A DNA stretch of 64,000 nucleotides from Fusarium oxysporum f. sp. lycopersici 4287 (taxonomy: Eukaryota; Ascomycota; Sordariomycetes; Hypocreales; Nectriaceae): assembly GCF_000149955.1 (NCBI RefSeq), contig NC_030991.1:165295-229294 (forward strand), read 5' to 3'. The notes beneath the pieces were generated by a model, which was not told the origin of the DNA, made no database searches, and saw only the letters and a program-made list of their open reading frames with translations. Each line of letters starts with the position of its first letter. Positions within the stretch are counted from its first letter, which is position 1. Positions 21,717 to 32,298 of this stretch are shown piece after piece. A program made the translations under genes and the position numbers.

Positions 21717-23893
21717 TTGGGCGTTAGGCCAGTGGTTTAAGTCGGTTGGAAATTTTAATGAATCTTTCAAAAGGAATATCAGATGATTTACAATGTTGTA
21801 TTGCAACACTTTACGATATCATCCAGGAGCAACTTACCTTATACAAATGAATATAACCATTCTATCTTATGGCTTACTCTCAACGGTAATTTCAGGGCCA
21901 ATAACCAACTACATATCAACATAGTGGCGAATCGTATGTCCTATCGACTGATGTGAGCAAGTCCAGATCAATCGTATGTCTTGACAGCCGGGCACCTCCA
22001 CGTCTCCAGAATTTTGTCCACCCATTGATTAGTTATCAGAATAAAGATAACCCCGCGGAGGAACCGGGTTGAGCGGTCGACTCCGGACCAGTCCCTGGCT
22101 TGGCCAACGAAGCCTGGTCTGGATGGCGGTCTAGACGGGTCCATACCTTTAGCAGGAATTTGATACGTCAGATGGAGTGTCATCACCAATACACCTTTGA
22201 GTAGGGGAGATGAGATTATTTGCTTCTAGCCTATTAACTTTGATCGAACGTATTTGGCAATAACCTTGGCGAAAACAGCTAAGCAGGTGGTGCATCTTAG
22301 CATGATATGACTAACTGGATTGCTGGAATTCGTACTGTATGCGGCTTATCGCAAAAGATGCCGTGGTTAGGTATTGGAAAGTGCCGTGAGAATTCGACCA
22401 CTAAAATCTCCTTTCAAAAACCATCCACGTAATAATCATGTGATTGATGAAGACATGACAGGCAACATGGAGTAGGCCCGGATGTGCGTCAAGCTTTGCG
22501 AAGGCTCTTGTAGCCGTCATCTGACTGTTATTGGTAAGATCTTTTGATTTCTCAGCCATCAAACTTGACTATGATCATGCTAAATTGAGCTGTAAAGGAT
22601 TGATTTAACCTATTCTCAATGTCGTCTTGTTTGTGCTGTCTAGATCGTATAACCTCCGCTGGTAAACAAAAAAACAACACTAACCTAGAAATTACCAACA
22701 TTTTTCTATTATGATTCTCCCTATCACCTCAACCCGTTCCTCTCTGAGACATCACGCGAATTTTCAAGTGGATTTCATAAAGATAGGGAGAAGAAAGCAG
22801 ACGGCACAACTGAAGGTTTAGTTGGAAATATGCTTCTACCAGTTTCTACCATCCTAGTTCACCACGTTGGCGAATAGTAAGATGTCGAAGCCTGCGGCGC
22901 AAATAGTCCCAGGTCAATTCATTAATTGCCTAATCAATTAGCCCGTAGCGCGGAGAGTAAAAGACACCTACTCGCGAAGCCGCTGATAGTTTGGGCTAGA
23001 CTAGTCTCATACTCTCTGATGAATGTTATTTCGAGGTTTGTAATCGGCTAACCCGAGTTTCTGCTGAGAAAAGCGGAAAAGGTAATGTATATATAGCTAT
23101 CGATAAAGCCTGGGAGGATGATACGGTCATTTCAATTGAGGATTTGAGTGCCTTGGGCCTTTATTGTTTGCATTGTTTTGTGGTAATCTGGGTCGCCGTA
23201 GGCGATTTGTAACTTATGTATAATTACGCACTCGAGGCGAGTCGTCATGCTCGGGTTGTTTGCTATGGCCAAGGAAATGTCCACTGGTGAGGACCAGTTG
23301 AGGGTCTATGCTTGCTTACTTGCTTGCTTACCGACGAAGTTGATGACGACGCCCGCAAGATACAAAAAACATGAAGGAAATCAATTAGTTCAAGTAAAAG
23401 ATATAAAGAAGACGCATATAGTGATAATGATCTTGACAGCTGGTTTTTATCACATACAGTAGCGTAATCCGTGGGGATAAGTTAAGCTATAATTAAAGTG
23501 AAATGGAAGCAAAACTGCAATTGGACTCTGGCATATCGACCTGGTCTATGGGTGGGCCTGCCTGACGTGTCAGATTACTCAACGTATCGAGCTGCCAGAA
23601 GAAGTTAGCTTTGAGACTGAGTTAGGAGATGACAATCCCGGCCTCTCCTTGTCTTTACGCGGGATAATCTAGATGGTCTGTTAAAGGGGTGATTAGACCC
23701 CTACACCACGCGGGTATGACCGGCAATTATGTTGGGCTGAGTAAATCCTAGAATGGATTTCCTCACGAGATATCTGTGGGAAATCGAACAGAAAATTAGA
23801 TTTTGTTTGTGTATACATTTGTTCTAGGCAGTAATTACACACCCCCTAGTTGCTTTCCGCACCATATATATACCAATGGCGTATGTTACCCTA
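21717..23893. other. Intergenic, about 2.2 kb, nothing recognised
   Basis: Promoter side of the bHLH gene at its left end. The remainder has stop-rich frames on both strands, patches of AT-rich sequence, and no repeat or RNA gene that I can recognise. Confidence 0.4.
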
Positions 23894-24150
23894 TCCCTTT
23901 GAGTGCCACAGCCCTTAGGCGGGGTCACGACAGGGGTATAGAGCCAATCAAGATAAATGAAACTAATGGCACTTTTCCACGCATACTAATCTGTATGATG
24001 GTAAAAGTCCCAGCAGTTTTGATTGCTACAAAGAGCTACCTTACAGACTTAGCAATATCTTACGAACTTCCGGTACCCTGCAAGTACTAACCTTATGACT
24101 AAGCTAAGTGGGGCGAGTGACCTTCCGAAGGGCTGTGGCACTCAAAGGGA
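23894..24150. mobile_element. 257-bp MITE, copy 1 (piggyBac-like family)
   Basis: Terminal inverted repeats of 26 bp (one mismatch) beginning TCCCTTTGAGTGCCACAG, flanked by TA on both sides (23892-23893, 24151-24152). A second copy of exactly the same length lies at 51713-51969. It has no coding capacity; the open frame across it is shared with copy 2 only because the sequence is. Both ends are alignable with the ends of the piggyBac-like element at 42678-44852: for example GACAGGGGT-x-TAGAGCCAATCAA occurs in both. Confidence 0.9.
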
Positions 24151-24970
24151 TATGAAAAGATCAAAATATGCTGGATCAAACAAACCCACACATTCGGGCC
24201 ATGAATGGCGTGGACACTCAAAATAATACGCTACCGATATTATAGAAAAGCCATCAGTATATTTTACGATTCATATATTGTGCCTTTTGTTAATCGTTCG
24301 GATATAAAACTGGGGTCCAGATTGGAATTACAGTATGAACTATCGCTTGGCTAATACGTAGGTTTTACCCCAATCTGTTAACAGCGCTAGGTAGGAACCT
24401 ACCTGAAAACACAATAGCAAAGGACTTGCTTGACAGTATCTTCAAGTCCCCATGTTATGACTTGCTGGCTTTCATACCTTCCCCACTGACAAGCCTACTC
24501 TGGATGAGGTTAGTCATGGACGCGACTAAGCTTTAGACAGCATACTCACCATCTTGGTGGCCGCATGATCTTTAATCGTCGTTATAATGGAACTGAGATT
24601 CGGAGTCTTACTTAGCACCTTAGAACAAGACAACGTCTTACGGTAAATATGAAGATTGGAGGAAGGGTTACATGCATGAGTTCCAAGTACATCACCGGTG
24701 GTGTTTCCGAATTTACATAATAGATTCCTTGGCAACGGGGTTTTTGATCTTGTATTCTTTATATATACGAGCATGTCAGGTGAGAACAGTACATTTAAAA
24801 GTTGCAATCTTTGCTTAGGCTGGAAGGAAGAGTATTAAAGATTATTCACCATGACTGACGGGCTATTTATTTGACACGGGTTAGAACTAACTATGTCAGC
24901 TTCAATGAGTTGTGCGGTGTAACGTACATTCAATCAGAGACTTGAATCACGGAAAGAAGAAAAGTCAATC
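24151..24970. other. Intergenic, nothing recognised
   Basis: AT-rich sequence between the MITE and the 3' end of the F-box gene. No supported coding region. Confidence 0.4.
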
Positions 24971-26341
24971 CTATACAACCATGCGCCCATCTTCAGTGCG
25001 CCTGAACCTCCTCCATTCTGGGATCCAAGGATTGTCGATCGGCGTTCGGGGTGAGGTATAATAAGTGATAGAAATCCCAACACTCTCTCCTTCTCGGTCC
25101 AGCCTTTCAGTAGCAGATGCGGAAGGAAAACCAATTCGAGACTTGCCACCACCGGCAAAGAAAATCATTTTCTCGCGATGAGGCCCCTCATATGAAGTCT
25201 CATATAAAGTATCAAAGTGTAGCTTCGTCATACTTGCCGCCCTGCTGGTACAGTAATCGAAGGTTGACCGAAATGTTCCTGTACATAGTATCACTTTCTC
25301 CAGTGATAGCTCACGGACTCGTGTCCGCTGAATAAACCCAAGAAGATCCGTCTCTTTGGCAGAAATCCCAGAAAACTTGCAACGTTTTAGGATGGGCAGC
25401 CTATCAAGTTCGACTATGCGCTGTAGAATGGTTTCGTAGTAGAAATGACCGACTAAGGCCGAATAACCCATTGGGATCCGAAGATAATCTATTTCCAAGT
25501 TTTCAAGTTGGTTGCATAGCCGAAGGAGTCTTGAAAGGCCGACAAAGTCGTTTTCATCTTCAGCTTCTGCTTGTACCTCAGCCGCATCGTTCTTGGAGGA
25601 TCGCCCCACGTCCTGTTTGTTCTCTTGTAGAACTCTACGAAACGCGAAAACCCGAGTGGAGAGGCTTATTGATAATGACCTTAGGGTTGCCAAAGATTTG
25701 GCAAAACCAGAGTCATTCCAGTCAATTGCATTGATTTGATCGCTGGCCAGGCTAGGACGCCGTATATTCGGTTCGCTAAAGATATCGAGGCCGTCAATGC
25801 GCAAGCTGCTCGCGGCTAATGCAGATACAACCGTATCAAACGTGTGCATTGTGCATAGCCACAGACTCTTCTGCAAGGGGACTAAAGGCCCTGGATTGGC
25901 AGGTAAGGTCGTTTCTTCGCCGTTACGGACAATGGCTACTCGTAGCGTAAGCAACCGAAGACTTCCGTCCTTGCTGCATTTTGCAAGCCCGTTGAATGCT
26001 TGGATAAGTAGATTGACTTGCGTCCTCCGCGTTTCTTCTTTTAGCCAATCACTTTGCCTCCCTGGTTTCCGGCTTTCGCATTCCTTGACAATACCAACAA
26101 GATATAGGTACTGTATTAGACATCGAAGACCCCCAGCTTGAATACCCTCAGAGAATGTCCGTAGAGCATCAGCCGTGACATTGAAATGTTTCGAACGAAA
26201 GAAGGTCCTGAAATGATACTGTGAGGATTTCAAGGCAAGTGATTTGCAGCTAAGGCGAAGATTGCGAATATCGTTCAGGTCTAGCAGCTGAGCAATGCAT
26301 TCGACAACGGGTTCTGGACAGCTTTCTAGACCTAAAGGCAT
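24971..26341 (-). CDS. F-box protein
   Basis: Single exon of 456 codons from the ATG at 26339-26341; the frame is open further upstream but the residues before this Met are not conserved-looking. An F-box stands at the N-terminus (residues 5-45: SCPEPVVECIAQLLDLNDI then LRLSCKSLAL), the motif that binds Skp1 in SCF ubiquitin ligases. The rest is a long Leu-rich region without a repeat I can define, with an acidic stretch (AEAEDENDF) in the middle. This N-terminal F-box plus large variable C-terminus is common in Pezizomycotina, where most members are uncharacterised. Substrate unknown. Confidence 0.8.
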   Translation of the reverse strand: MPLGLESCPEPVVECIAQLLDLNDIRNLRLSCKSLALKSSQYHFRTFFRSKHFNVTADALRTFSEGIQAGGLRCLIQYLYLVGIVKECESRKPGRQSDWLKEETRRTQVNLLIQAFNGLAKCSKDGSLRLLTLRVAIVRNGEETTLPANPGPLVPLQKSLWLCTMHTFDTVVSALAASSLRIDGLDIFSEPNIRRPSLASDQINAIDWNDSGFAKSLATLRSLSISLSTRVFAFRRVLQENKQDVGRSSKNDAAEVQAEAEDENDFVGLSRLLRLCNQLENLEIDYLRIPMGYSALVGHFYYETILQRIVELDRLPILKRCKFSGISAKETDLLGFIQRTRVRELSLEKVILCTGTFRSTFDYCTSRAASMTKLHFDTLYETSYEGPHREKMIFFAGGGKSRIGFPSASATERLDREGESVGISITYYTSPRTPIDNPWIPEWRRFRRTEDGRMVV

Positions 26342-27778
26342 GCTGCATATGAAGAGTAAACAAGGATATGTGTGAGCGAGGCTGCTTGTCCCTCTTTGGT
26401 GTTTAAGACAGGCATGTAGATTTGTATAAAACGGGACAATATATCCAGAATTAGGTGCACTAAGCTGGCAAAATGGCATGGCCTCGACGCTTAGTGAGAA
26501 CCATTCAAGATTAGGTATGACGAAATGGTGGTGGATCAGACGATAATCCTCTCACCTAGCTGTTGGTGTTACTTGACTGGACCATGTGACTGGCCCGCAA
26601 CGTATAAGCACCCAGTGCTATTTAGACAGCCCCGTCACCACGACAGTGCTAGCCATGCAATAGTTTACGCCACTGGGCCTAAGGCCTGGAATGGCGTGGC
26701 AGTTGCGGGGTAGGACTGCAGTCAGGAGACACTGTCTCTAGATATTGACCGAGCTGTCTTGGCTCAGATCATGGATGATAAAGTCGACAAGAAAACACGT
26801 CATTATTTCAATGCCAAAAAACGCCGTCTAGAAGTCAGACCACTTACACCACTCTACTGTTCCCCTACTTCGGTATTCCTAGCGCTGCATTTGAAGCCAC
26901 CCGCCATTTCAATCATTCTATCAGATCATGTGGAATCATGTTGAGTTTTAAACATATTGACAAGCAAATCCTCTCTGTGGAGTCATGGGGCGTCCCCTCC
27001 AGCCAGGCATAAAGGTCCTGCCTCCTCTAATACTATATACACACTTGGCAGTTGGCTGTCAGAACAACGAGCTATGAAAGAGTTCCATATATTTTTATGG
27101 TTCATAATTTTCCAAGAAGTGTCCACAAATGCAGGCGGACTACTTCCTAACAAGTCTATCTTGAAACATTTCATTGTTAACAGAGTGGTATCGCGTAAGC
27201 ATCGTCATGAGGATGATGCAGCAAATCACCGAAGTGCCAAACATGGAAATTCTTATAAATAACATCTAATCATTATGCACTAATCGGTACCTTATCTGTT
27301 ATTGTGCAAGATGTATCTGTATAAATGTATGTCTTCTGCGGTGTTGGCTTGCTGGATACTTACATTTTGCTGCACATTGTAGCATTTTGTGCATAGACTT
27401 GCTGGTCATACCTGGTACCTTTAAATGAGATTTTCCACTACTAAACCCAATTTGCTAGGCTGGTTTCATAGTATCTACATGTTATTTTAAGAAGTACGCT
27501 TCTCTGGGTATAAAATGGCCAGGGCTCGATCTAGGCATCCCATTTTAACTTACAAAACGCCCCTCCACTGCCTCAGCATCACTACCCCGTGATGCCCAAA
27601 GGATCCATATATTAGGCTGAGAGGCAACTACTTCATGACGCAGCTTCAAACCTTACCTCGAATGACTTCTGACTTGCATCTCCTCCACTACGTACCTTAC
27701 CTACTAGGTATTTAGCAACAAAAGGCCCCACTCATCAACGCGATCAAGAACTCGACATTAAAGACATCACAATCTACA
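26342..27778. other. Intergenic between divergent F-box and PI31 genes
   Basis: About 1.4 kb carrying the promoters of both flanking genes, which are transcribed away from each other. Several short open frames, none with a recognisable product. The 60 bases before 27779 are A/C-rich, typical of a fungal 5' UTR. Confidence 0.45.
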
Positions 27779-28989
27779 ATGCCAGAACAACTCAGTGTCA
27801 CCGCCATCCTCAGTGGCATGGCAGACGCTCTCCCTACACATCTTCCCAGCGATGACTCATCAGATCTCGCATCGTCCTACGAAGCCATCGCTCTCCTTAT
27901 TCATTCCTACTTGACCGCCCTTGGATTCAAGCTTTTAGACTTTGACGAGGACAAGAAACTACGTAAGTATTCCCTTCCATCCCCACCATGTCTTAGCTGA
28001 CACCAAAGAAACAGCTGAATGCGAATCGCTGGCTCCTCGCCTACCGCCACAATGGAACTCGGGCTTAGGCTCTTGTAGCTTTTTATACTCGTACAAGCAG
28101 TTGGCCATGATTCTCAGCATCCGTGTCAGTCCCATGGGTAAAAAGGTCGAGATCCAGGGACTAGCGGTGGGAGATGACAACATTTGTCGTTTTGAGCGAT
28201 CTATTGGCGAAGTCGTGAAATCTGATAAACTTCCCATCCGCATTACAACTAAGGACAATGAGGAAGATCGAAGTGACCTCGCTGAAAAGCTTCAGGTCTT
28301 ATTTACTTCAGAGCAAACCATCACTGGTATGTTCCCCCTTCTCGATGCTTTCCTCCATGACCTTATACTGATCACCCTTCACAGATATACTTCATGACCT
28401 TGAACTCCACATCATCCCGAAATTAATCCCCAAGCTTCAAAGCGAAGGTTATGTCGAGCCCGCTAAAGCAGAAGCCAACGCTCGCTCCGAGCGCAGCGTC
28501 CAAGTAGCACAGGGCCCTAACCGACCTTGCCATGGTGATCCCATATTAAACTCCTATATGCTCCCGCCTCCAGCGATTCTACCCCCTGAGATGGCCCGTC
28601 CTCGATCTCATCCAATAGGTGACTTTCCCCCTCCAGGCTTCGAGGATGAGTATGAAATGAACCGGCCTCCACGAAGCGGCCTTCAAATGCCTGGTAGATC
28701 GCCTTACAATGTTGGCCACGATGTTTTGAATCCGCCCAGTCTTGGCCCCCATGACCCTCTTCGTGATTCGCTCACCGGTGGGTTACCTCAACCCGGTGCT
28801 GGCTCGGGTATGCGTCCCACCTTTGATGACCCATTGTTTGGAGGTCAAAGAGGCAATGGATCATCCGGCTTCGATCCTCAAGTGCCGCCTGGAGCGCGAT
28901 GGGATCCCACTGGCCCTGATGGAAACCCCGGATTCCCCGGTCCTAGTACCGGAAGGGAAAACAACCCATTTGGCGGAGGCATCATTTAA
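27779..28989 (+). CDS. PI31-type proteasome regulator
   Basis: Three exons: 27779-27962, 28015-28326 and 28385-28989. Introns 27963-28014 (GTAAGT) and 28327-28384 (GTATGT) close in phase, giving about 366 residues. The N-terminal PI31 domain reads SYEAIALLIHSYLTALGF, PPQWNSGLGSCSFLYSYKQ and GDDNICRFER. The C-terminal half is Pro/Gly-rich with HPIGDFPPPGFEDEY and PPGARWDPTGPDGNPG, the conserved PI31 C-terminal motif, and ends in FGGGII. PI31 (PSMF1) binds the 20S proteasome and acts as inhibitor or adaptor. The stop codon directly precedes an Hsp20 fragment. Confidence 0.9.
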
Positions 28990-29398
28990 ATATTGTGGTA
29001 TATCCGTCAGCGAGCTTCCTGGTATGAACAAGAAGGAGATGTACATCAAGTGTACTGAGCCGCAGACAATCGTCATCCATAGAAAGGCTGAGCGAACCTA
29101 TACCTCGGGGAACCCTCCTGAAGGTTTTGTTGAAGGCCCATCTGCGCATAGAGCAATTAAAGGCGATGTCGACAACCACAACAAATCGCAGCCTCAACAG
29201 CCAGAAAAGAGCGACAAACATGACGAAAAGACGAAGTATTGGCTTGCTGAGCGCAGGGTTGGCGAGTTCTCCCGCACCTTCAGCTTCCCGTCTCATATAA
29301 ATCAGGATAGTGTCAGCGCCAGCTTCCAAGATGGCACCCTGAGTATTATTGTCCCGATGGTCGAGAAATATAAGTCCTGCCGCGTCGATATTAATTGA
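28990..29398 (+). pseudogene. Hsp20/Hsp30-like small heat-shock protein, 5'-truncated fragment
   Basis: In a frame different from PI31, the sequence from about 28995 reads ELPGMNKKEMYIKCTEPQTIVI, then a hydrophilic insert (PQQPEKSDKHDEKTKYW), then RRVGEFSRTFSFPSHINQDSVSASF and DGTLSIIVPMVEK before the TGA... at 29396-29398. This is the alpha-crystallin domain of fungal Hsp30-type chaperones, from the second strand to the C-terminus. The N-terminal region and start codon are absent, and the homology begins within a few bases of the PI31 stop. It could be a relic, or a chimeric 3' UTR of the PI31 transcript. Confidence 0.75.
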
Positions 29399-30350
29399 AC
29401 CGATCTGCGAGGGCAATAAATACGGCGGCGTGCTTGAGCTTTTACTGATCGTAACTTGTCTTATCATTCTGATTTTTCTTGGAGGCTGCTTTTGGATATC
29501 TATAATATAATTCGGTCCCTATCTTCTCTCATTTATTAAAATACACGCTCTCTGCAGCTTTCATAGTAAGATCTACAAGATANNNNNNNNNNNNNNNNNN
29601 NNNNNNNNNNNNNNNNNNNNNNNNNNNNNNNNNNNNNNNNNNNNNNNNNNNNNNNNNNNNNNNNNNNNNNNNNNNNNNNNNNCCACAAGTCCTATCAAGT
29701 ACACCTTATATGACCCTTCGCCTAATAAATACATTTACCATCCTAGTAGTGTTATGGTGCTCTTGCCAGATGATGTTATGGTTGTAGAATTGTAAGGAAG
29801 TTGTGAAATGCTTGGTAAAGTTAGCAGGAATGCAGAACATAGTTTGGCATAATAGTGTTCTCTGGAGAATCTAAGAGAATGTTTTGGCCGCTGAGCTCTT
29901 TAGTTGTCTCTTAGCTTGGATGATCTAATTTTACCTCTTGCGTACTGTTCACCGTAGGGGTATCCCGCAAAGGTTTCTTTTTTTCTTTCCCCGAGCTGGC
30001 ATAGATTCTGTTCATATCGTGAACTAGCTCCGAAACGACCTTATCCTTCCCCAACTGCCGACGACAGCGTCCAGCCATATTCCTGATGCGCCTTCCGTGC
30101 TATTGAATCCTTATCTGATCGGAAGTAACCTTCGCTTCGTGAGCAGATATCAATTCCATACGCGTCTAAAACGTCTCAATAGCACATAGCAGAAGTCACA
30201 TTAGGCCGCCGCATATGTCTGGGCATGATACCGCCCTGAGAACGCCGTGGGCAAGGAACCACCACCAGCGCTTATAGATAACAGGATTGATCTGTAGGGA
30301 ATCAGATGACATAGGCTATCTATTGGCTGTATCCAGAAGCTATGAATATG
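29399..30350. other. Intergenic with assembly gap (29583-29682) and a coding-like scrap
   Basis: A 100-N gap interrupts this stretch. On the minus strand about 29911-30110 reads RRIRNMAGRCRRQLGKDK and VVSELVHDMNRIYASSG before a stop at 29911-29913, which looks like the C-terminal end of a helical protein I do not recognise; a stop lies just upstream, so it is probably a relic. Nothing else seen. Confidence 0.35.
29583..29682. other. Assembly gap (100 N)
   Basis: Exactly 100 N, unknown true size. Confidence 0.95.
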
Positions 30351-32298
30351 TCAACTTTGGTCAATGTTATCGGCATCTATGTTGGACGGAAAATAGTTGA
30401 AGTGAAAGCCTCCCATATCTTCAGCGCTACTTTCTAGGAAAGTACCCAAATCAAACCCACCAAAATCATCCTCAAACGTAGGGAAACTCGCAAAGTCCTA
30501 CGTCCATATTAGCAATCAGCTCATCAGTCCCTAAAGAGAAAGAACGGGATTTACAGTCATGTTACAATTTTCCATACTAAATGTCGCGCTCTGCACCAAG
30601 TCAACAGGTGGATTAGCCGCCATAGAAGCAGGCGTAAGTGGCAGAGCTACTTCTGGCTGTCCCGTAGGCACGGCCTGCGAAAGACTAGAATTCTGGGCAT
30701 CCTTCCATATGCCGACGGGGTTGATATGAGGCATTGGGCTCGCAGCAGCATTCGCAGGGCGTGTCGCTGTAGAGCCAACGTTCAGTTTCGGAATCTTACA
30801 AATCACCATCTACGGGACGTCAACAATACGGAAGCAACCCAATCTCATCCAAGAAGCCAAATACCTCGTCTTTGACGTTCGTGGTCCTCTTCTTGGGAAT
30901 AGTCCCCTTGGGAAAGGGGATTTTCTCGCGAGCGGCTTTGCTAAGCTGTGGAGTTGACAAGGCAGCCTTGCTCGTCTGTGATAGTGAGGAAATGGTGCTT
31001 GTTGGCTTGGCGTTGTCGTTAGTATCTGCCGGCTGGAATGGCGGGAGTCGAAACCGTTCTTGCATTGTACCCTGGACCCCACGCTGGGACGTGTCGGAAG
31101 TCTGGTTTTCACTTGAATCATTCTGCCACTGCACCGACCATTTGTCATCTGTCTTCCCTTCTTGTTGAAATGGTGTTTCTTTCGCTGCCACTGATTGCCG
31201 GGTCGTTTGGCTATTGGGTTGTTGAAAAGTACGTGAATTAGAGGCTCGTGTCCAGTCATGCATGCGCACTACAGTCACATTGCCATCTAGGTCGTCTACT
31301 TTTGCTTTCGGGAAGTCAAGTACTATACTGTAGGTAAGCCATTGGGCAAATAAATTAAGGGAGTCAAGATAACGGCGAGATCCGAAAAAGGAGATGGGAA
31401 AACACACTAATGTCATTCATCGGTTGAGTGCCAAGTTTCGCCTGCTTGGTAGTATCAGGCAATGCACCTGGTCTTGATGCTCGTGGGGTGGGCCGGTGAA
31501 AAAGCTTTGAACTTTGTATAGGCTCTTGACCTCCCTGGCCACCAGGTAATCCATAATTTCGATACAGACTGCTTCTGCCTCGTCCCGCTATGATCTCATT
31601 CTCGTTTTGCTGCTCCATCGAAGTCAGTTGCACTTGGAACTTTTTCATAGCTTCATTGCTACTACCACAAGCTCGGGAACCCGACATTGAGGGTGTCATG
31701 CTACCTACGCCCATTTCACTAGAGTTATAGAAGGCGTTGTGGGTGGCATTACCCGGAGCCTGCAGTAGTAGTGAGGAGCTTTGGGTCTGCGGCCAGCTAA
31801 CATTCCACTTTGGCCAGTTTCGTTGCTATATATCATGTTAGCTATGTTAGGAGGGAAACCGTATTCTAGAAGCGATACCTGTATATTACAGGCATATTGA
31901 CATCCTTCAATCCTTCCACTCTCATTCTTTTGAGCGTTGAACATGGCCCAGAAGAGGCAAAACCATTCATAGAGAAAACAGCTGTCTGGCGATAGATTGG
32001 GAACATTGGGAGCTGGAAGAACGTTTGAGTGTGTGGAGTCCAACCGGGTATCGATGGTCTCATTACGGATGGCATTCTTCAACCGCAAGCCTTTGATGTT
32101 GCGATCACTGCCAGGGCTATGCCTCTGAACCTTGACGTCGGAATCGGCCTTGAGAATGGATTGAGCACATTGAAACATGCCATTGTGGAGGAAATACTCG
32201 TAAATGTATGTATTGAGTTGTGTCCGCTTGTTGTAATTTTCCGTTAAATGTCTCGAGGCATCATGAAGATGGCCGGTCTTGGCCTTCATGTTGGCCAT
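30351..32298 (-). CDS. LisH-domain transcriptional regulator (Flo8/Som1-like)
   Basis: Five exons: 31879-32298, 31408-31825, 30865-31322, 30555-30809 and 30351-30497; four introns of 53-85 bp all close in phase, giving about 565 residues. A LisH motif lies at residues 26-52 (LNTYIYEYFLHNGMFQCAQS), followed by FLYEWFCLFWAMFNAQK, the LUFS-type extension found in Flo8, Som1 and LEUNIG/SSBP proteins. The rest is Gln/Ser/Pro-rich with a basic patch (GTIPKKRTTNVK), and it ends in an acidic, Phe/Asp-rich segment (FEDDFGGFDLGTFL) that could be an activation domain. Flo8/Som1 act in the cAMP-PKA control of adhesion and development. This copy is shorter than the usual ~750-residue orthologues, so it may be a divergent paralogue. 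Start chosen at the first Met before the LisH. Confidence 0.82.

Noticed and set aside
23803..24090. Frame within the MITE (and 51664-51909)
   Set aside because: Shared between copies only because the repeat is shared; it runs through the TIR and has no domain.
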